This document shows, piece after piece, positions 34,868 through 43,115 of a stretch of 64,000 nt of DNA. The number at the start of each line of letters is the position of its first letter. Within the stretch, counting starts at the first letter, position 1. The notes beneath the pieces are model-generated. The model saw only the letters and a list, made by a program, of their open reading frames with translations, searched no databases and was not told where the DNA came from. A program made the position numbers and the translations under genes. The DNA is from Clostridium sp. CAG:793 (GTDB lineage Bacteria; Bacillota; Clostridia; TANB77; CAG-508), in assembly GCA_000433915.1 (NCBI GenBank), contig HF993646.1:46437-110436 (forward strand), in the 5' to 3' direction.

Positions 34868-35725
34868 ATGATAAATATAGAGCTATGTGGAAACAGGAAA
34901 GTTTACGATGGAATGCTTATGTCACTTTTATCAATTATAAAAAATACAAATGAAGAGTTAAATGTATATGTGTTAACAATGGATCTTCATGAACTTGATG
35001 AAAGATTTGTTCCAATAACAGATGAACAGATTGAAACATTGAATAAAGTAGTAAAGACCAAGAACGAACTAAGCAAGGTTCAAAAAATTGATATAACAAA
35101 AAAATTTAAAAGTGAAATGTTACATGGCAAAAATATGAAAACACATTATACGCCATACATATTTGTACGATTATTTAGCGATGTGATTGAAGAATTACCA
35201 GATAAAATATTGTATATTGATACAGATATAATTTGTTATAAGGATATAAAAGAGTTATTTGACATAGACATATCACAATATGAGTTAGCTGTTGCAACAG
35301 ACTGTATTGGTAGAAAGGCAATAAATAAAAAATACATGAACTCAGGTGTAATTCTAATGAACTTAAAAAGAATTAGAAAAACTGAAAGTTTTGAAAAGGC
35401 AAGGGAAATGTGCAATAATAAGTGGATGATGATGCCTGATCAGTCTGCAATATATAGGTGTTGCAAGGAAAAATTATATTTACCTGATAAATATAATGAA
35501 CAAAAAGCTCGCAAAGAAGATACAGTTATAAGACATTTTAGCATGACAATTAGATGGCTACCAATATTTCATCTTGTAAATATTAAGCCTTGGAATGTTG
35601 AAAAAGTTCATGAAAAATATCATATCTTTGATTATGAAGATATAATTGAGCAATATAATGACATACAATCTGGAAAAGAACCAGAAGAAGTTTTAAAAAA
35701 ATATAAAATAGCAGAAAAAGTGTAA
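34868..35725 (+). CDS. Family 8 glycosyltransferase
   Basis: A 285-residue GT8-type retaining glycosyltransferase using a nucleotide sugar. The N-terminal NIELCGNRKVYDGMLMSLLSIIKN is the Rossmann-like start. DKILYIDTDIICYKDIKELF carries the DxD motif that binds the metal and sugar nucleotide, and MNSGVILMNL is a GT8 signature. The C-terminus (FHLVNIKPW) has the usual HxxxKPW. I choose the ATG at 34868, which has AAAGGAAAAG upstream; the ATG at 34853 would read across that site. It is the third gene of the operon; sugar and acceptor are unknown. Confidence 0.85.
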   Translation: MINIELCGNRKVYDGMLMSLLSIIKNTNEELNVYVLTMDLHELDERFVPITDEQIETLNKVVKTKNELSKVQKIDITKKFKSEMLHGKNMKTHYTPYIFVRLFSDVIEELPDKILYIDTDIICYKDIKELFDIDISQYELAVATDCIGRKAINKKYMNSGVILMNLKRIRKTESFEKAREMCNNKWMMMPDQSAIYRCCKEKLYLPDKYNEQKARKEDTVIRHFSMTIRWLPIFHLVNIKPWNVEKVHEKYHIFDYEDIIEQYNDIQSGKEPEEVLKKYKIAEKV

Positions 35726-35742
35726 ATTAGGAGGAATATTTT

Positions 35743-36693
35743 ATGAAACAGGAAATACCAATATTTTTCTCAGCAGATGATAATTACATACCATGTTTAT
35801 CAGTTGCTTTAAAATCATTAGAGGAGAATGTAAGTGATGAAAACAATTATAAGGTCATTGTTTTACATACAGGAATGACTGATGAAGGAAAAAATGCTAT
35901 AAAAGAAATGGAAACATATAATGTAAAAGTTGATTTTTTTGACATAACGGAAATAACTAAAAATATGGGAGAAGAGTTATTACTAAGATGTAGAGATTAC
36001 TATTCTCCAACTATATATTATAGAATGTTTATACCATCATTGTTTCCTCAATATGATAAAGCTCTTTACTTAGATTCAGATATTGTAATTAGAGATGACA
36101 TTGCTAAATTGTATAACACAGAACTTGGAAATAACTACGTTGGAGCTATAACAGATGCTGTTGCAAATAGCTGCCCTGAATTAGTTGAATATGTTGTTAA
36201 AAATCTAGGACTTAATGATGGAAAAGAATACTTTAATTCTGGAGTTTTAGTAATGAATTTAAAGGCTATGAGAGATGCTAAGATAAAAGAAAAATTTGTT
36301 TATTTATTGATGAATTACAATCTTGATACAATAGCTCCTGACCAAGATTATCTAAATTTATTCTGCAAAGGAAAAGTAATATACATACCTGAAACATGGG
36401 ATAAAATGCCTGACTTTGGAGAGCCTATTCCGGTTCAAGAATTACATTTAATACACTATAATATGTTTAGAAAACCATGGCTATATGAGGATGTGCCTTA
36501 TGCAGCTGAATTTTGGAAATATGCTAATATGACACCATATTTTGAAGAACTACAATTAAAATTAAAGAATTATACTGATACTGAGAAAGCTCGTGATGCT
36601 GGAGCAGGAGAAATTATGGTTAAACGTGCATTAGATATAATAGAAAAGCCTCAAAAATTTATAGATGTATTACATACAGTTGAGAACATGTAA
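35743..36693 (+). CDS. Family 8 glycosyltransferase
   Basis: A 316-residue GT8-type protein, distinct from the one before it. IPIFFSADDNYIPCLSVALKSL is the N-terminal motif, DKALYLDSDIVIRDDIAKLYN (about residues 105-125) bears the DxD, NSGVLVMNLKAM is the signature strand, and LIHYNMFRKPW (about residues 230-240) supplies the C-terminal HxxxxKPW. LPS galactosyltransferases and teichoic-type glycosyltransferases of the family look similar. AGGAGG precedes the ATG. Probably it acts with the neighbouring GT8 and the acyltransferases in synthesis of a glycolipid; this is an inference. Confidence 0.87.
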   Translation: MKQEIPIFFSADDNYIPCLSVALKSLEENVSDENNYKVIVLHTGMTDEGKNAIKEMETYNVKVDFFDITEITKNMGEELLLRCRDYYSPTIYYRMFIPSLFPQYDKALYLDSDIVIRDDIAKLYNTELGNNYVGAITDAVANSCPELVEYVVKNLGLNDGKEYFNSGVLVMNLKAMRDAKIKEKFVYLLMNYNLDTIAPDQDYLNLFCKGKVIYIPETWDKMPDFGEPIPVQELHLIHYNMFRKPWLYEDVPYAAEFWKYANMTPYFEELQLKLKNYTDTEKARDAGAGEIMVKRALDIIEKPQKFIDVLHTVENM

Positions 36694-36714
36694 AGTATTC
36701 TAAAGGGGAATTTA

Positions 36715-37572
36715 ATGAAAAAAAGTGAAGATAGATTAAAGGTTATTGAAAATATTAAAGCTGCAACAGAAAGAGGAGACTTAAACTGCAAAGTTGAAAT
36801 TGGGGATCCGACAAACATTGATATGGAAACTGTACTTAACTTTGATGTTATGAGGCAGCAACCAATAAATAAAATAAAAAAAATAATTGCAACAAAAATT
36901 GCTAATGAATATACTAAGATTTTTAATAGAGATACTGAAATAGTTGGCCTTGAAAATGTAAAAGGAATTAGAACAGGAGCTATTATTACATGCAATCATT
37001 TTAGTCCACAAGATAGTACAGTTATAAGGTATTTTACTAATAAAATTCATAAAAAACATAAATTAGACATTATAATAGAAGAAAGCAATATATTTATGAC
37101 TGGACAGTTCGGTTTCTTAATGAATAATTGTGGCACAATTCCAATAAGCCAAAGTAAACAATATATTTCTCAAAGCTTTATGCCTGCTATGGAATATTAT
37201 TTGAAAAAAAGACATTTTATATTAATATATCCAGAAGAAGAAATGTGGTTTAATTATAGAAAACCTCGTCCATTTAAGATTGGAGCATACCATATTGCAG
37301 TAAAGAATGATGTACCAATTATATCATGCTTTATTGAAATGAAAGAAATACCTGGGGAATATGATGAAAATGGATTTAATAGATTAAAATATATATTACA
37401 CATACTGCCTACAATATATCCTGACCAAGATAAAGATTATCAAGAAGCAAAAAAAGAGATGATGAACAAGGATTTTGAACAGAAGAAGGAATGTTATGAA
37501 AGAGTATATAATAAAAAATTAACTTATGATTTTTCAGAAGAAGATATAGCTGGATTAAAAGAAGATGAGTAG
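36715..37572 (+). CDS. Lysophospholipid acyltransferase, PlsC-like
   Basis: A 285-residue acyltransferase related to, but longer than, the one at 34073. CNHFSPQDS (residues about 95-103) has the NHxxxxD catalytic motif, FGFLMNNCGTIPIS is block II, and YPEEEMWFNYRKPRPFKIGAYHIA (about residues 172-195) block III. About 70 N-terminal residues are extra. AAGGGGAA precedes the ATG. It is the last gene of the operon; a hairpin with a partial T run follows near 37615. Two acyltransferases flanking two glycosyltransferases suggest a di-acyl glycolipid pathway. Confidence 0.8.
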   Translation: MKKSEDRLKVIENIKAATERGDLNCKVEIGDPTNIDMETVLNFDVMRQQPINKIKKIIATKIANEYTKIFNRDTEIVGLENVKGIRTGAIITCNHFSPQDSTVIRYFTNKIHKKHKLDIIIEESNIFMTGQFGFLMNNCGTIPISQSKQYISQSFMPAMEYYLKKRHFILIYPEEEMWFNYRKPRPFKIGAYHIAVKNDVPIISCFIEMKEIPGEYDENGFNRLKYILHILPTIYPDQDKDYQEAKKEMMNKDFEQKKECYERVYNKKLTYDFSEEDIAGLKEDE

Positions 37573-37614
37573 AATTTAAGTATTAGTTACATAATGGACA
37601 CAATTTTAATATAT

Positions 37615-37648
37615 AATCTCTCCTAGATAAGGAGGGATTATTATTTTT
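37615..37648 (+). terminator. Hairpin between the lipid operon and the alarmone synthetase gene
   Basis: AATCTCTCCT (37615-37624) pairs with AGGAGGGATT (37630-37639, one G-U), followed by ATTATTTTTAG. It reads as a terminator of the upstream operon. The right arm also contains the only good ribosome site (GGAGGG) of the next gene. Confidence 0.5.
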
Positions 37649-37708
37649 AGATTAGAATCAATAGAAAGCGTTAATATAAATGTAAATAATGCAGAAGATG
37701 AAGAAATT

Positions 37709-38356
37709 TTGGAGATTAATGATATATTTGACAAAGATATATTAGAAAGAACTATAGATATAGGAAATGAAAATTTTAGAGATATAATTTATGTGTATAC
37801 ACTAGCTCTTAAAGAAATGCTTAAGAGAATCGAAATTATTCAAAAAGATTATGAATATTTTAATGAACATACTTCAATAGATCATATAATGAATAGGATA
37901 AAATCGCCTGATAGTATTGTTAATAAGATGAAAAAAGATAAAGTTGGTTTAAACTATAAGGCAATGATTGATAATGTGAATGATATTGCTGGAATACGTG
38001 TGATTTGTCCACTAAAAAGCGATGTATTTACTGTAAGGAAATATTTAAGAGAATTTAATGATATAGAAGTAATAAAAGAAAAAGATTATGTAACACATCC
38101 AAAGCCAAGTGGATATACTAGTTATCACATGATATTAAAAGTTCCTGTTTATATTAAAGATAGAGCAATAAAGGTAAAAGTTGAAGTTCAGATAAGGAGC
38201 TTAGCAATGGACTTTTGGGCTAGTTTGGAACACAAAATAAAATATAAACCAAATGGAGAAATAAATGAAGAAGTATCAAAAGAATTAATTAAATGTGCAA
38301 GAGACATAAATAAATTGGACAATAAAATGGTTAAATTATTTAAAAGTAAGACGTAA
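37709..38356 (+). CDS. Small alarmone synthetase, RelQ-like (p)ppGpp synthetase
   Basis: A 215-residue RelA/SpoT-type synthetase without hydrolase or regulatory domains, making (p)ppGpp or pGpp from ATP and GTP/GDP. Motifs: DIAGIRVICPLKSDVFTVRKYL (about residues 92-113), DYVTHPKPSGYTSYHMILKVPVY and EVQIRSLAMDFWASLEHKIKYK (about residues 156-177), all synthetase features; the GYxSYH loop is present. The start is uncertain. TTG at 37709 has no clear ribosome site. The frame stays open upstream to an ATT at 37643, eight bases after GGAGGG, adding 22 plausible residues (FRLESIESVNINV...). A rare ATT start is possible. Confidence 0.85.
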   Translation: MEINDIFDKDILERTIDIGNENFRDIIYVYTLALKEMLKRIEIIQKDYEYFNEHTSIDHIMNRIKSPDSIVNKMKKDKVGLNYKAMIDNVNDIAGIRVICPLKSDVFTVRKYLREFNDIEVIKEKDYVTHPKPSGYTSYHMILKVPVYIKDRAIKVKVEVQIRSLAMDFWASLEHKIKYKPNGEINEEVSKELIKCARDINKLDNKMVKLFKSKT

Positions 38357-38408
38357 ATTCATTGATTTTATAACAAAATAGCATATTAAAGACCGAACAA
38401 AAATTTTT

Positions 38409-38422
38409 CAAACTTTTGTTTG
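38409..38422 (+). promoter_or_regulatory. Putative LexA box in the lexA promoter
   Basis: CAAACTTTTGTTTG is a perfect palindrome that fits the Gram-positive SOS box CGAACnnnnGTTCG with A/T substitutions. It overlaps the -35 element TTGACA, a good place for autorepression. A further inverted repeat, TTTTGTTT-GAC-AAACAAAA, covers 38414-38432. Confidence 0.6.
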
Positions 38423-38448
38423 ACAAACAAAATCATTTATGATATATT
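38420..38448 (+). promoter_or_regulatory. Promoter of lexA
   Basis: TTGACA (38420-38425), 17 bases, TATATT (38443-38448), 48 bases before the ATG. Confidence 0.75.
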
Positions 38449-38495
38449 AATATTGTCATAGTATTGGAAAATGAGAGAATATAAGGAGGTCTTTT

Positions 38496-39173
38496 ATGAA
38501 TAAATCTAGGAGAGATGAAAATGGATTAAATAAAAGAGAAAGGGCTATCCTGAAATATATTGAAAAAGAGATTATATATAAAGGATATGCACCATCTGTT
38601 AGAGAGATTTGTAAAGCTGTAGGATTAAATTCAACGGCAACTGTTCAAGGTTATTTAACAGTATTAGAGGAAAGAGGATTTATAAAAAAAGAGAGTCAGA
38701 AGGGAAGAACACTTAGACTACTTAAGAACTCTAAAGGCGATGATGTAATAAGTGAAAAAGATGGAATTTTAAGTACAAAGCAGTATTATAGCAATAAGGA
38801 AATGGTTAATATTCCTGTAATAGGTAAGATTACCGCTGGTCAACCAATATTAGCTGTTGAAAATATAACAGATACATTTCCTATACCACTTGATTTTGTT
38901 GGAAATTCAGAGTGCTTCATGTTAACTGTTAGAGGAGAAAGTATGATTGAAGCGGGAATATTAGATGGTGACTATATATTAGTTAAAAGACAAAATACTG
39001 CGGAAAATGGTACTATTGTTGTAGCTCTTATAGATGATGAAGCAACAGTTAAGACTTTCTATAAAGAAGATGGATATATTAGATTGCAACCAGAAAATAG
39101 TACAATGGATCCGATAATCGTACCTGATTGCAAGATACTAGGTAGAGTTGCTGGTGTATTCAGAAGAATGTAA
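38496..39173 (+). CDS. lexA: LexA repressor
   Basis: A 225-residue SOS repressor/autoprotease. The winged HTH is at residues about 5-70 (YAPSVREICKAVGLNSTATVQGYLTVLEERGFIKK). The cleavage site is Ala114-Gly115 in KITAGQP; catalytic Ser149 lies in RGESM and Lys186 in TVKTF. The C-terminal domain is complete. AAGGAGGT precedes the ATG. RecA-stimulated self-cleavage is family knowledge. A LexA box variant lies in its own promoter. Confidence 0.97.
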   Translation: MNKSRRDENGLNKRERAILKYIEKEIIYKGYAPSVREICKAVGLNSTATVQGYLTVLEERGFIKKESQKGRTLRLLKNSKGDDVISEKDGILSTKQYYSNKEMVNIPVIGKITAGQPILAVENITDTFPIPLDFVGNSECFMLTVRGESMIEAGILDGDYILVKRQNTAENGTIVVALIDDEATVKTFYKEDGYIRLQPENSTMDPIIVPDCKILGRVAGVFRRM

Positions 39174-39223
39174 ATAAGCTAAAGATAAATATAAAATAGA
39201 GGATGACATTATGGAGTAATAAT

Positions 39224-39709
39224 ATGAAGAAATTTTTTAAATATTTTTTAGCGTTTGTAATTGTATATGTTTTAGTAGATATAAGTACATATTTTATTTT
39301 AAAATCAACCTATTTGACAAGAAATTATTCTATTGAGATAGAAAATAATAGTCCAGAAGTTAGTATAACTGAGGCAAAATGTACTAATGTTAATGGATAT
39401 ATAAAAGGTGTTATAAAAAATACAACAGGAAGCAATATTCAGAATAAAAGTTTGAAAATAGATTGCTTTAGTAAGCATGGAGTAAATGTTGGTACTAAAT
39501 ATGTAAGAATTGATGAGCTAGGCAATGGAAATAACATGAACTTTGAATCAAAGTTTAATTATGATAATGTTGATAACTTTAAAATAAGTATAGTGGACGC
39601 ACCATCTTTACAAGGAGTAAAGAGCAGTGAATTTGAATGGGACGATTTGTCTAAAGATCAAGTTAATTTGTTCATAATACTTGGAGCAATTATATTTGCA
39701 ATTTTCTAA
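39224..39709 (+). CDS. Membrane protein with extracytoplasmic FxLYD-like domain
   Basis: A 161-residue protein with an N-terminal membrane helix (about residues 5-25) and a hydrophobic C-terminus (LFIILGAIIFAIF) that ends at once. Between them, residues about 38-135 have the pattern EVSITEAKCTNVNGYIKGVIKNTTGSNIQNKSLKIDCFS, reminiscent of FxLYD-type beta domains that sit outside the membrane. Start choice: ATG at 39224 has GGAG 7 bases upstream; the ATG at 39203 is less well placed. Function unknown. A bidirectional terminator separates it from tdk. Confidence 0.6.
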   Translation: MKKFFKYFLAFVIVYVLVDISTYFILKSTYLTRNYSIEIENNSPEVSITEAKCTNVNGYIKGVIKNTTGSNIQNKSLKIDCFSKHGVNVGTKYVRIDELGNGNNMNFESKFNYDNVDNFKISIVDAPSLQGVKSSEFEWDDLSKDQVNLFIILGAIIFAIF

Positions 39710-39743
39710 AAAAATAAACCACGATTTTGTGGTTTATTTTTTA
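39707..39743. terminator. Bidirectional terminator between the membrane protein gene and tdk
   Basis: AAAATAAACCAC (39711-39722) pairs with GTGGTTTATTTT (39729-39740), flanked by A and T runs usable from both sides. Confidence 0.85.
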
Positions 39744-40301
39744 TTCGACTTTCTTTTTATTAGCTAAATCTTGTTTAGTTAAAAGCTCATAGCAATTTCT
39801 ACATAAAGCTAGATATTGTCTATCTCCAATAACAATGTCAGTATCTTTTCCGCCTTTATAATATGTAAGAACTGCATTTTCATTTTTGCAATTATCACAT
39901 ATTGCTGTTAACATATTTACATTATCTGCAATGCAAAGTAAATCAGCCATTTTGCCAAAAGGCTTTTTTTCAGCAGTTAAATTAAGACCAGCAATAAAGA
40001 ATTTTTTTCCTTCACTAGCCATTTCTTCGATTGTTTTAACATTTCCTTTTAAAAATTGAAATTCATCAATGCAATAAACATCTGCATCATATTTTTCTAA
40101 ATCAGAAATTTTGTAAATAGAAGTTGCTGGAATATCAATACCATTTCTAGATGCTACTACATCACGACCAGCTCTTGTATCAATGGTTGGTTTAAACATT
40201 TTTACTTTTTTACCAGCGATTAATTGTCTTTTGTATTCATTAAGAATTTGTTGAGTTTTGCCACATTTCATTGGTCCAGAATATACATTTATGTCACCCA
40301 T
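39741..40301 (-). CDS. tdk: Thymidine kinase
   Basis: A 186-residue type II thymidine kinase that salvages thymidine to dTMP. Walker A is GPMKCGKTQQ (about residues 9-18), the Walker B/lid region DVYCIDEFQFLKG (about residues 75-87) has the catalytic Glu, and the lasso loop is present. Four zinc ligands appear in CDNCKNENAVL and LALCRNCYE. Length is normal. AAGGAGAAA precedes the ATG. It converges with the preceding membrane protein gene. Confidence 0.96.
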   Translation of the reverse strand: MGDINVYSGPMKCGKTQQILNEYKRQLIAGKKVKMFKPTIDTRAGRDVVASRNGIDIPATSIYKISDLEKYDADVYCIDEFQFLKGNVKTIEEMASEGKKFFIAGLNLTAEKKPFGKMADLLCIADNVNMLTAICDNCKNENAVLTYYKGGKDTDIVIGDRQYLALCRNCYELLTKQDLANKKKVE

Positions 40302-40393
40302 TTTATTTCTCCTTTTTTTGCTACCACACTATGATAATACAAGAGACTAAAAGTATCAATACATTTTTGGAAAAAAATATTTTTGTAATATTG

Positions 40394-40422
40394 TTGTAAA
40401 ATATACATATAAATGATAAAAT
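40394..40422 (+). promoter_or_regulatory. Promoter of the murB-yvcK operon
   Basis: TTGTAA (40394-40399), 17 bases, TAAAAT (40417-40422) with a TGA extended -10. Confidence 0.65.
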
Positions 40423-40455
40423 AAAGCTGAAAAAATTAGCCGGAGGTTATGTTTT

Positions 40456-41412
40456 TTGAAAGAGTTAGAAGATTTACTCGGAAGAGAGAATATAAAGTAT
40501 AATGAACCAATGTATAAGCATACAAGTTTTAAAGTTGGCGGTCCAGCAGACATGTTTGTTTGTGTTAATACTATTGAAAAATTGAAAAAAACAATTCAGA
40601 TTGCTAAAAGTGAAGGAATACCTTATATCATTGTTGGAAATGGTTCTAATATATTGGTTAGTGACTATGGCATTGATGGAATGGTAATTAGATACAATAA
40701 CAATGATGTAGAAATTGATGAGGATTTCGGAAAAAATAACAAGCAAAAATATGAAGATAGCAAATTATTATATATAAATGATGAAAATGCAGTAAAAATG
40801 ACTTGCGGAGCAGGAGCCTTAAATGGAGCTTTAGCATATAAATGCTTTAATAATTCAATAACTGGTTTTGAATTTGCAGGAGGTATACCAGGAACTATTG
40901 GTGGAGCTGTATATATGAATGCAGGAGCTTTTGGAGGAGAGATGAGTCAGATTGTATCTAAAGTAAAGATAATGGATTTAGATACATTGCAGATTAAGAT
41001 ATTGACCAATCTAGATATTGGTTTTTCATACAGACACTCAATATTTCAAAATATGAAATGTGTTATACTAGAAGTAGAACTTATAATGGGACAAGATGAT
41101 AAAGTTGCTATTGGAAATAGATATCAAGAGATAAAGAAAAAGAGATTTGAGACACAACCATTAAATGTGCCAAGTGCAGGAAGCATATTTAAAAGAGGAG
41201 AAGATTTTATACCAGCTAAATTAATAGATGAGGCAGGATTAAAAGGATATACAATAGGCGGAGCACAGGTTTCTCCAAAACATGCAGGTTTTATTGTAAA
41301 TACAGGAGAAGCATCGACTAAAGATGTGATGGAACTTATTGAATTTATCAAAAACGAAATATACAAAAAATATGGAGTAAAACTAGAAACAGAAGTGAGG
41401 TATATACAGTAA
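40456..41412 (+). CDS. murB: UDP-N-acetylenolpyruvoylglucosamine reductase
   Basis: A 318-residue FAD enzyme that completes UDP-MurNAc synthesis for peptidoglycan. KHTSFKVGGPADMFV and VGNGSNILVSDYGIDG bind FAD. FEFAGGIPGTIGGAVYMNAGAFGGEM is the pyrophosphate-binding loop, and the catalytic Ser lies in PSAGSIFKRGEDF (about residues 235-247). The start is TTG, nine bases after GGAGG. Compared with family members there is a 20-residue acidic/lysine insertion near residues 85-105. It overlaps the yvcK gene by one base. Confidence 0.95.
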   Translation: MKELEDLLGRENIKYNEPMYKHTSFKVGGPADMFVCVNTIEKLKKTIQIAKSEGIPYIIVGNGSNILVSDYGIDGMVIRYNNNDVEIDEDFGKNNKQKYEDSKLLYINDENAVKMTCGAGALNGALAYKCFNNSITGFEFAGGIPGTIGGAVYMNAGAFGGEMSQIVSKVKIMDLDTLQIKILTNLDIGFSYRHSIFQNMKCVILEVELIMGQDDKVAIGNRYQEIKKKRFETQPLNVPSAGSIFKRGEDFIPAKLIDEAGLKGYTIGGAQVSPKHAGFIVNTGEASTKDVMELIEFIKNEIYKKYGVKLETEVRYIQ

Positions 41413-43082
41413 TGAAAGGCTTTTTTAAATGGTTTAAATCAAGTTCAAAAATGAAGAGATGGATATTAATCATTCTAATTGGAGTTGTACTTACTTGCTA
41501 TGGTATAGCAAAATTAATTGATGCAGATACATTAGGAATAAAAGAAATTGTACAAGTTGTAATGTCATTCGTATTTGGATTTGCATCAATAGTATTAGGA
41601 TTTGTATTTATGCAAAAAAGAATGCTAGAGATAATGGTTGAAGAAAGTGATACTAGAAAAGAAAAGAACAACATTAATACATTAATCTTTAATAAAAAAA
41701 TATATAATCAAGGTCCTAAAATAGTTGTTATTGGTGGTGGAAGTGGCTTAGACACAGTACTTAGAGGATTGAAACATTATACTGATAATATTACTGCAAT
41801 TGTAACTGTATCAGATTATGGAGAAACACCTACTGATTCAAGAAAAGCATTGCAAACACTTCCTTTAGATGACATTAAAGGAAGTTTGATGGCACTTGCT
41901 TATGATGAGGATGAAATGAGAAGTTTGCTTGATTGCAAATTTACAGATGGAAGATTAAATACATTGTCCTTTGGAGATATTTATTTCCTTGCAATGAATA
42001 AGATTTATGGAAATTTTGCAAAATCAATAGAAAATTCAACATCAGTATTAAATATGACTGGAAAGGTTTTACCAGTTACACTTGAACCTATTAATATTTG
42101 TGCAGAACTTGAAGATGGAACAGTAATACAAAATAGAGATAGAATACCTGAAATAGTAAGTCAAACTACTAATAAAATTAATAGAGTATTTATAAGTCCA
42201 ACTAATACACGTCCTGCTCCAGGAGTAATAGAAGCTATTAATGAGGCTGATGCGATTGTAATTGGACCAGGAAGTTTATATACAAATGTTATTCCAAATT
42301 TACTTGTAAAAGGAATTGCAAAATCTATAAAAGATTCTAAAGCAATTAAAATATATGTAAGTAATATTATGACAGAAATGGGACAAACTGATGAATATAC
42401 ATTATCAGATCATATAAAGGCTATAATAGATTATATTGGTGAAGGAATAATTAATTATTGTATATATGATACAGGAGAAATAATTCCAGAATTTATACAT
42501 AGATATAATTTAAAAGGTGCTGATATTGTATTGCCTGACACAACCAAGGCAAAAGAACTAGGAATAAGGCTAATTCAGAGAAATTTATCTAAAATTGATG
42601 GAGATTCTATAAGACATGATTCAGATGTTATTGCTAGCACAATAATTCAACTTATATGTGATGAGCTTAAATTTGAGGATAAGCAAAATGATAGTCAATA
42701 TATGATGCTTAATTCAAAACTTAAGGAATCAAAACGTGAAATTCATAAGCGTGAAAAGAAAGAAAAAGCATTTCAAAAGTCTGGAAGGAAACAATTTGAA
42801 AGGCGTGATCCACAAATTCAAAGTAAATTTAGCTCAAAATATAAAGACAGAATTGAGTCAATAAAAGAAAGTGACGAGAAATCAAGAAAAGCAAAGAAAA
42901 GAAACAAAATGGTTACAGAAAATAAAGCTTATGATTTGCACTTTGATGATAAGTATGGAAGTGTACTTTCAAAACAGGAAACTACTCAAAATAAATTATT
43001 TGAGGCTGTTGGAAAAATTGGGATAAAAAGAAAAAGCGATATACCACATAAAGAAAATAAAGAAAAAATTTCACATTTTTAA
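41412..43082 (+). CDS. yvcK: YvcK-type gluconeogenesis factor with membrane anchor and long basic tail
   Basis: A 556-residue YvcK/CofD-fold protein. Residues about 16-37 and 45-67 are two membrane helices, absent from the soluble Bacillus YvcK. The core, about 92-425, has IVVIGGGSGLDTVLRGLKHY, DDGGSSG-like motifs replaced by SDYGETPTDSRKALQ, and NALAY-type segment. A charged tail of about 120 residues (Lys/Glu-rich) follows. YvcK is needed for growth on gluconeogenic carbon and for cell-wall/PBP localisation, binding UDP-GlcNAc; position next to murB fits. ATG and the murB stop share a base. Confidence 0.9.
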   Translation: MKGFFKWFKSSSKMKRWILIILIGVVLTCYGIAKLIDADTLGIKEIVQVVMSFVFGFASIVLGFVFMQKRMLEIMVEESDTRKEKNNINTLIFNKKIYNQGPKIVVIGGGSGLDTVLRGLKHYTDNITAIVTVSDYGETPTDSRKALQTLPLDDIKGSLMALAYDEDEMRSLLDCKFTDGRLNTLSFGDIYFLAMNKIYGNFAKSIENSTSVLNMTGKVLPVTLEPINICAELEDGTVIQNRDRIPEIVSQTTNKINRVFISPTNTRPAPGVIEAINEADAIVIGPGSLYTNVIPNLLVKGIAKSIKDSKAIKIYVSNIMTEMGQTDEYTLSDHIKAIIDYIGEGIINYCIYDTGEIIPEFIHRYNLKGADIVLPDTTKAKELGIRLIQRNLSKIDGDSIRHDSDVIASTIIQLICDELKFEDKQNDSQYMMLNSKLKESKREIHKREKKEKAFQKSGRKQFERRDPQIQSKFSSKYKDRIESIKESDEKSRKAKKRNKMVTENKAYDLHFDDKYGSVLSKQETTQNKLFEAVGKIGIKRKSDIPHKENKEKISHF

Positions 43083-43115
43083 ATATACATAGGAAAAGAT
43101 TATAGGAGAAATCAA

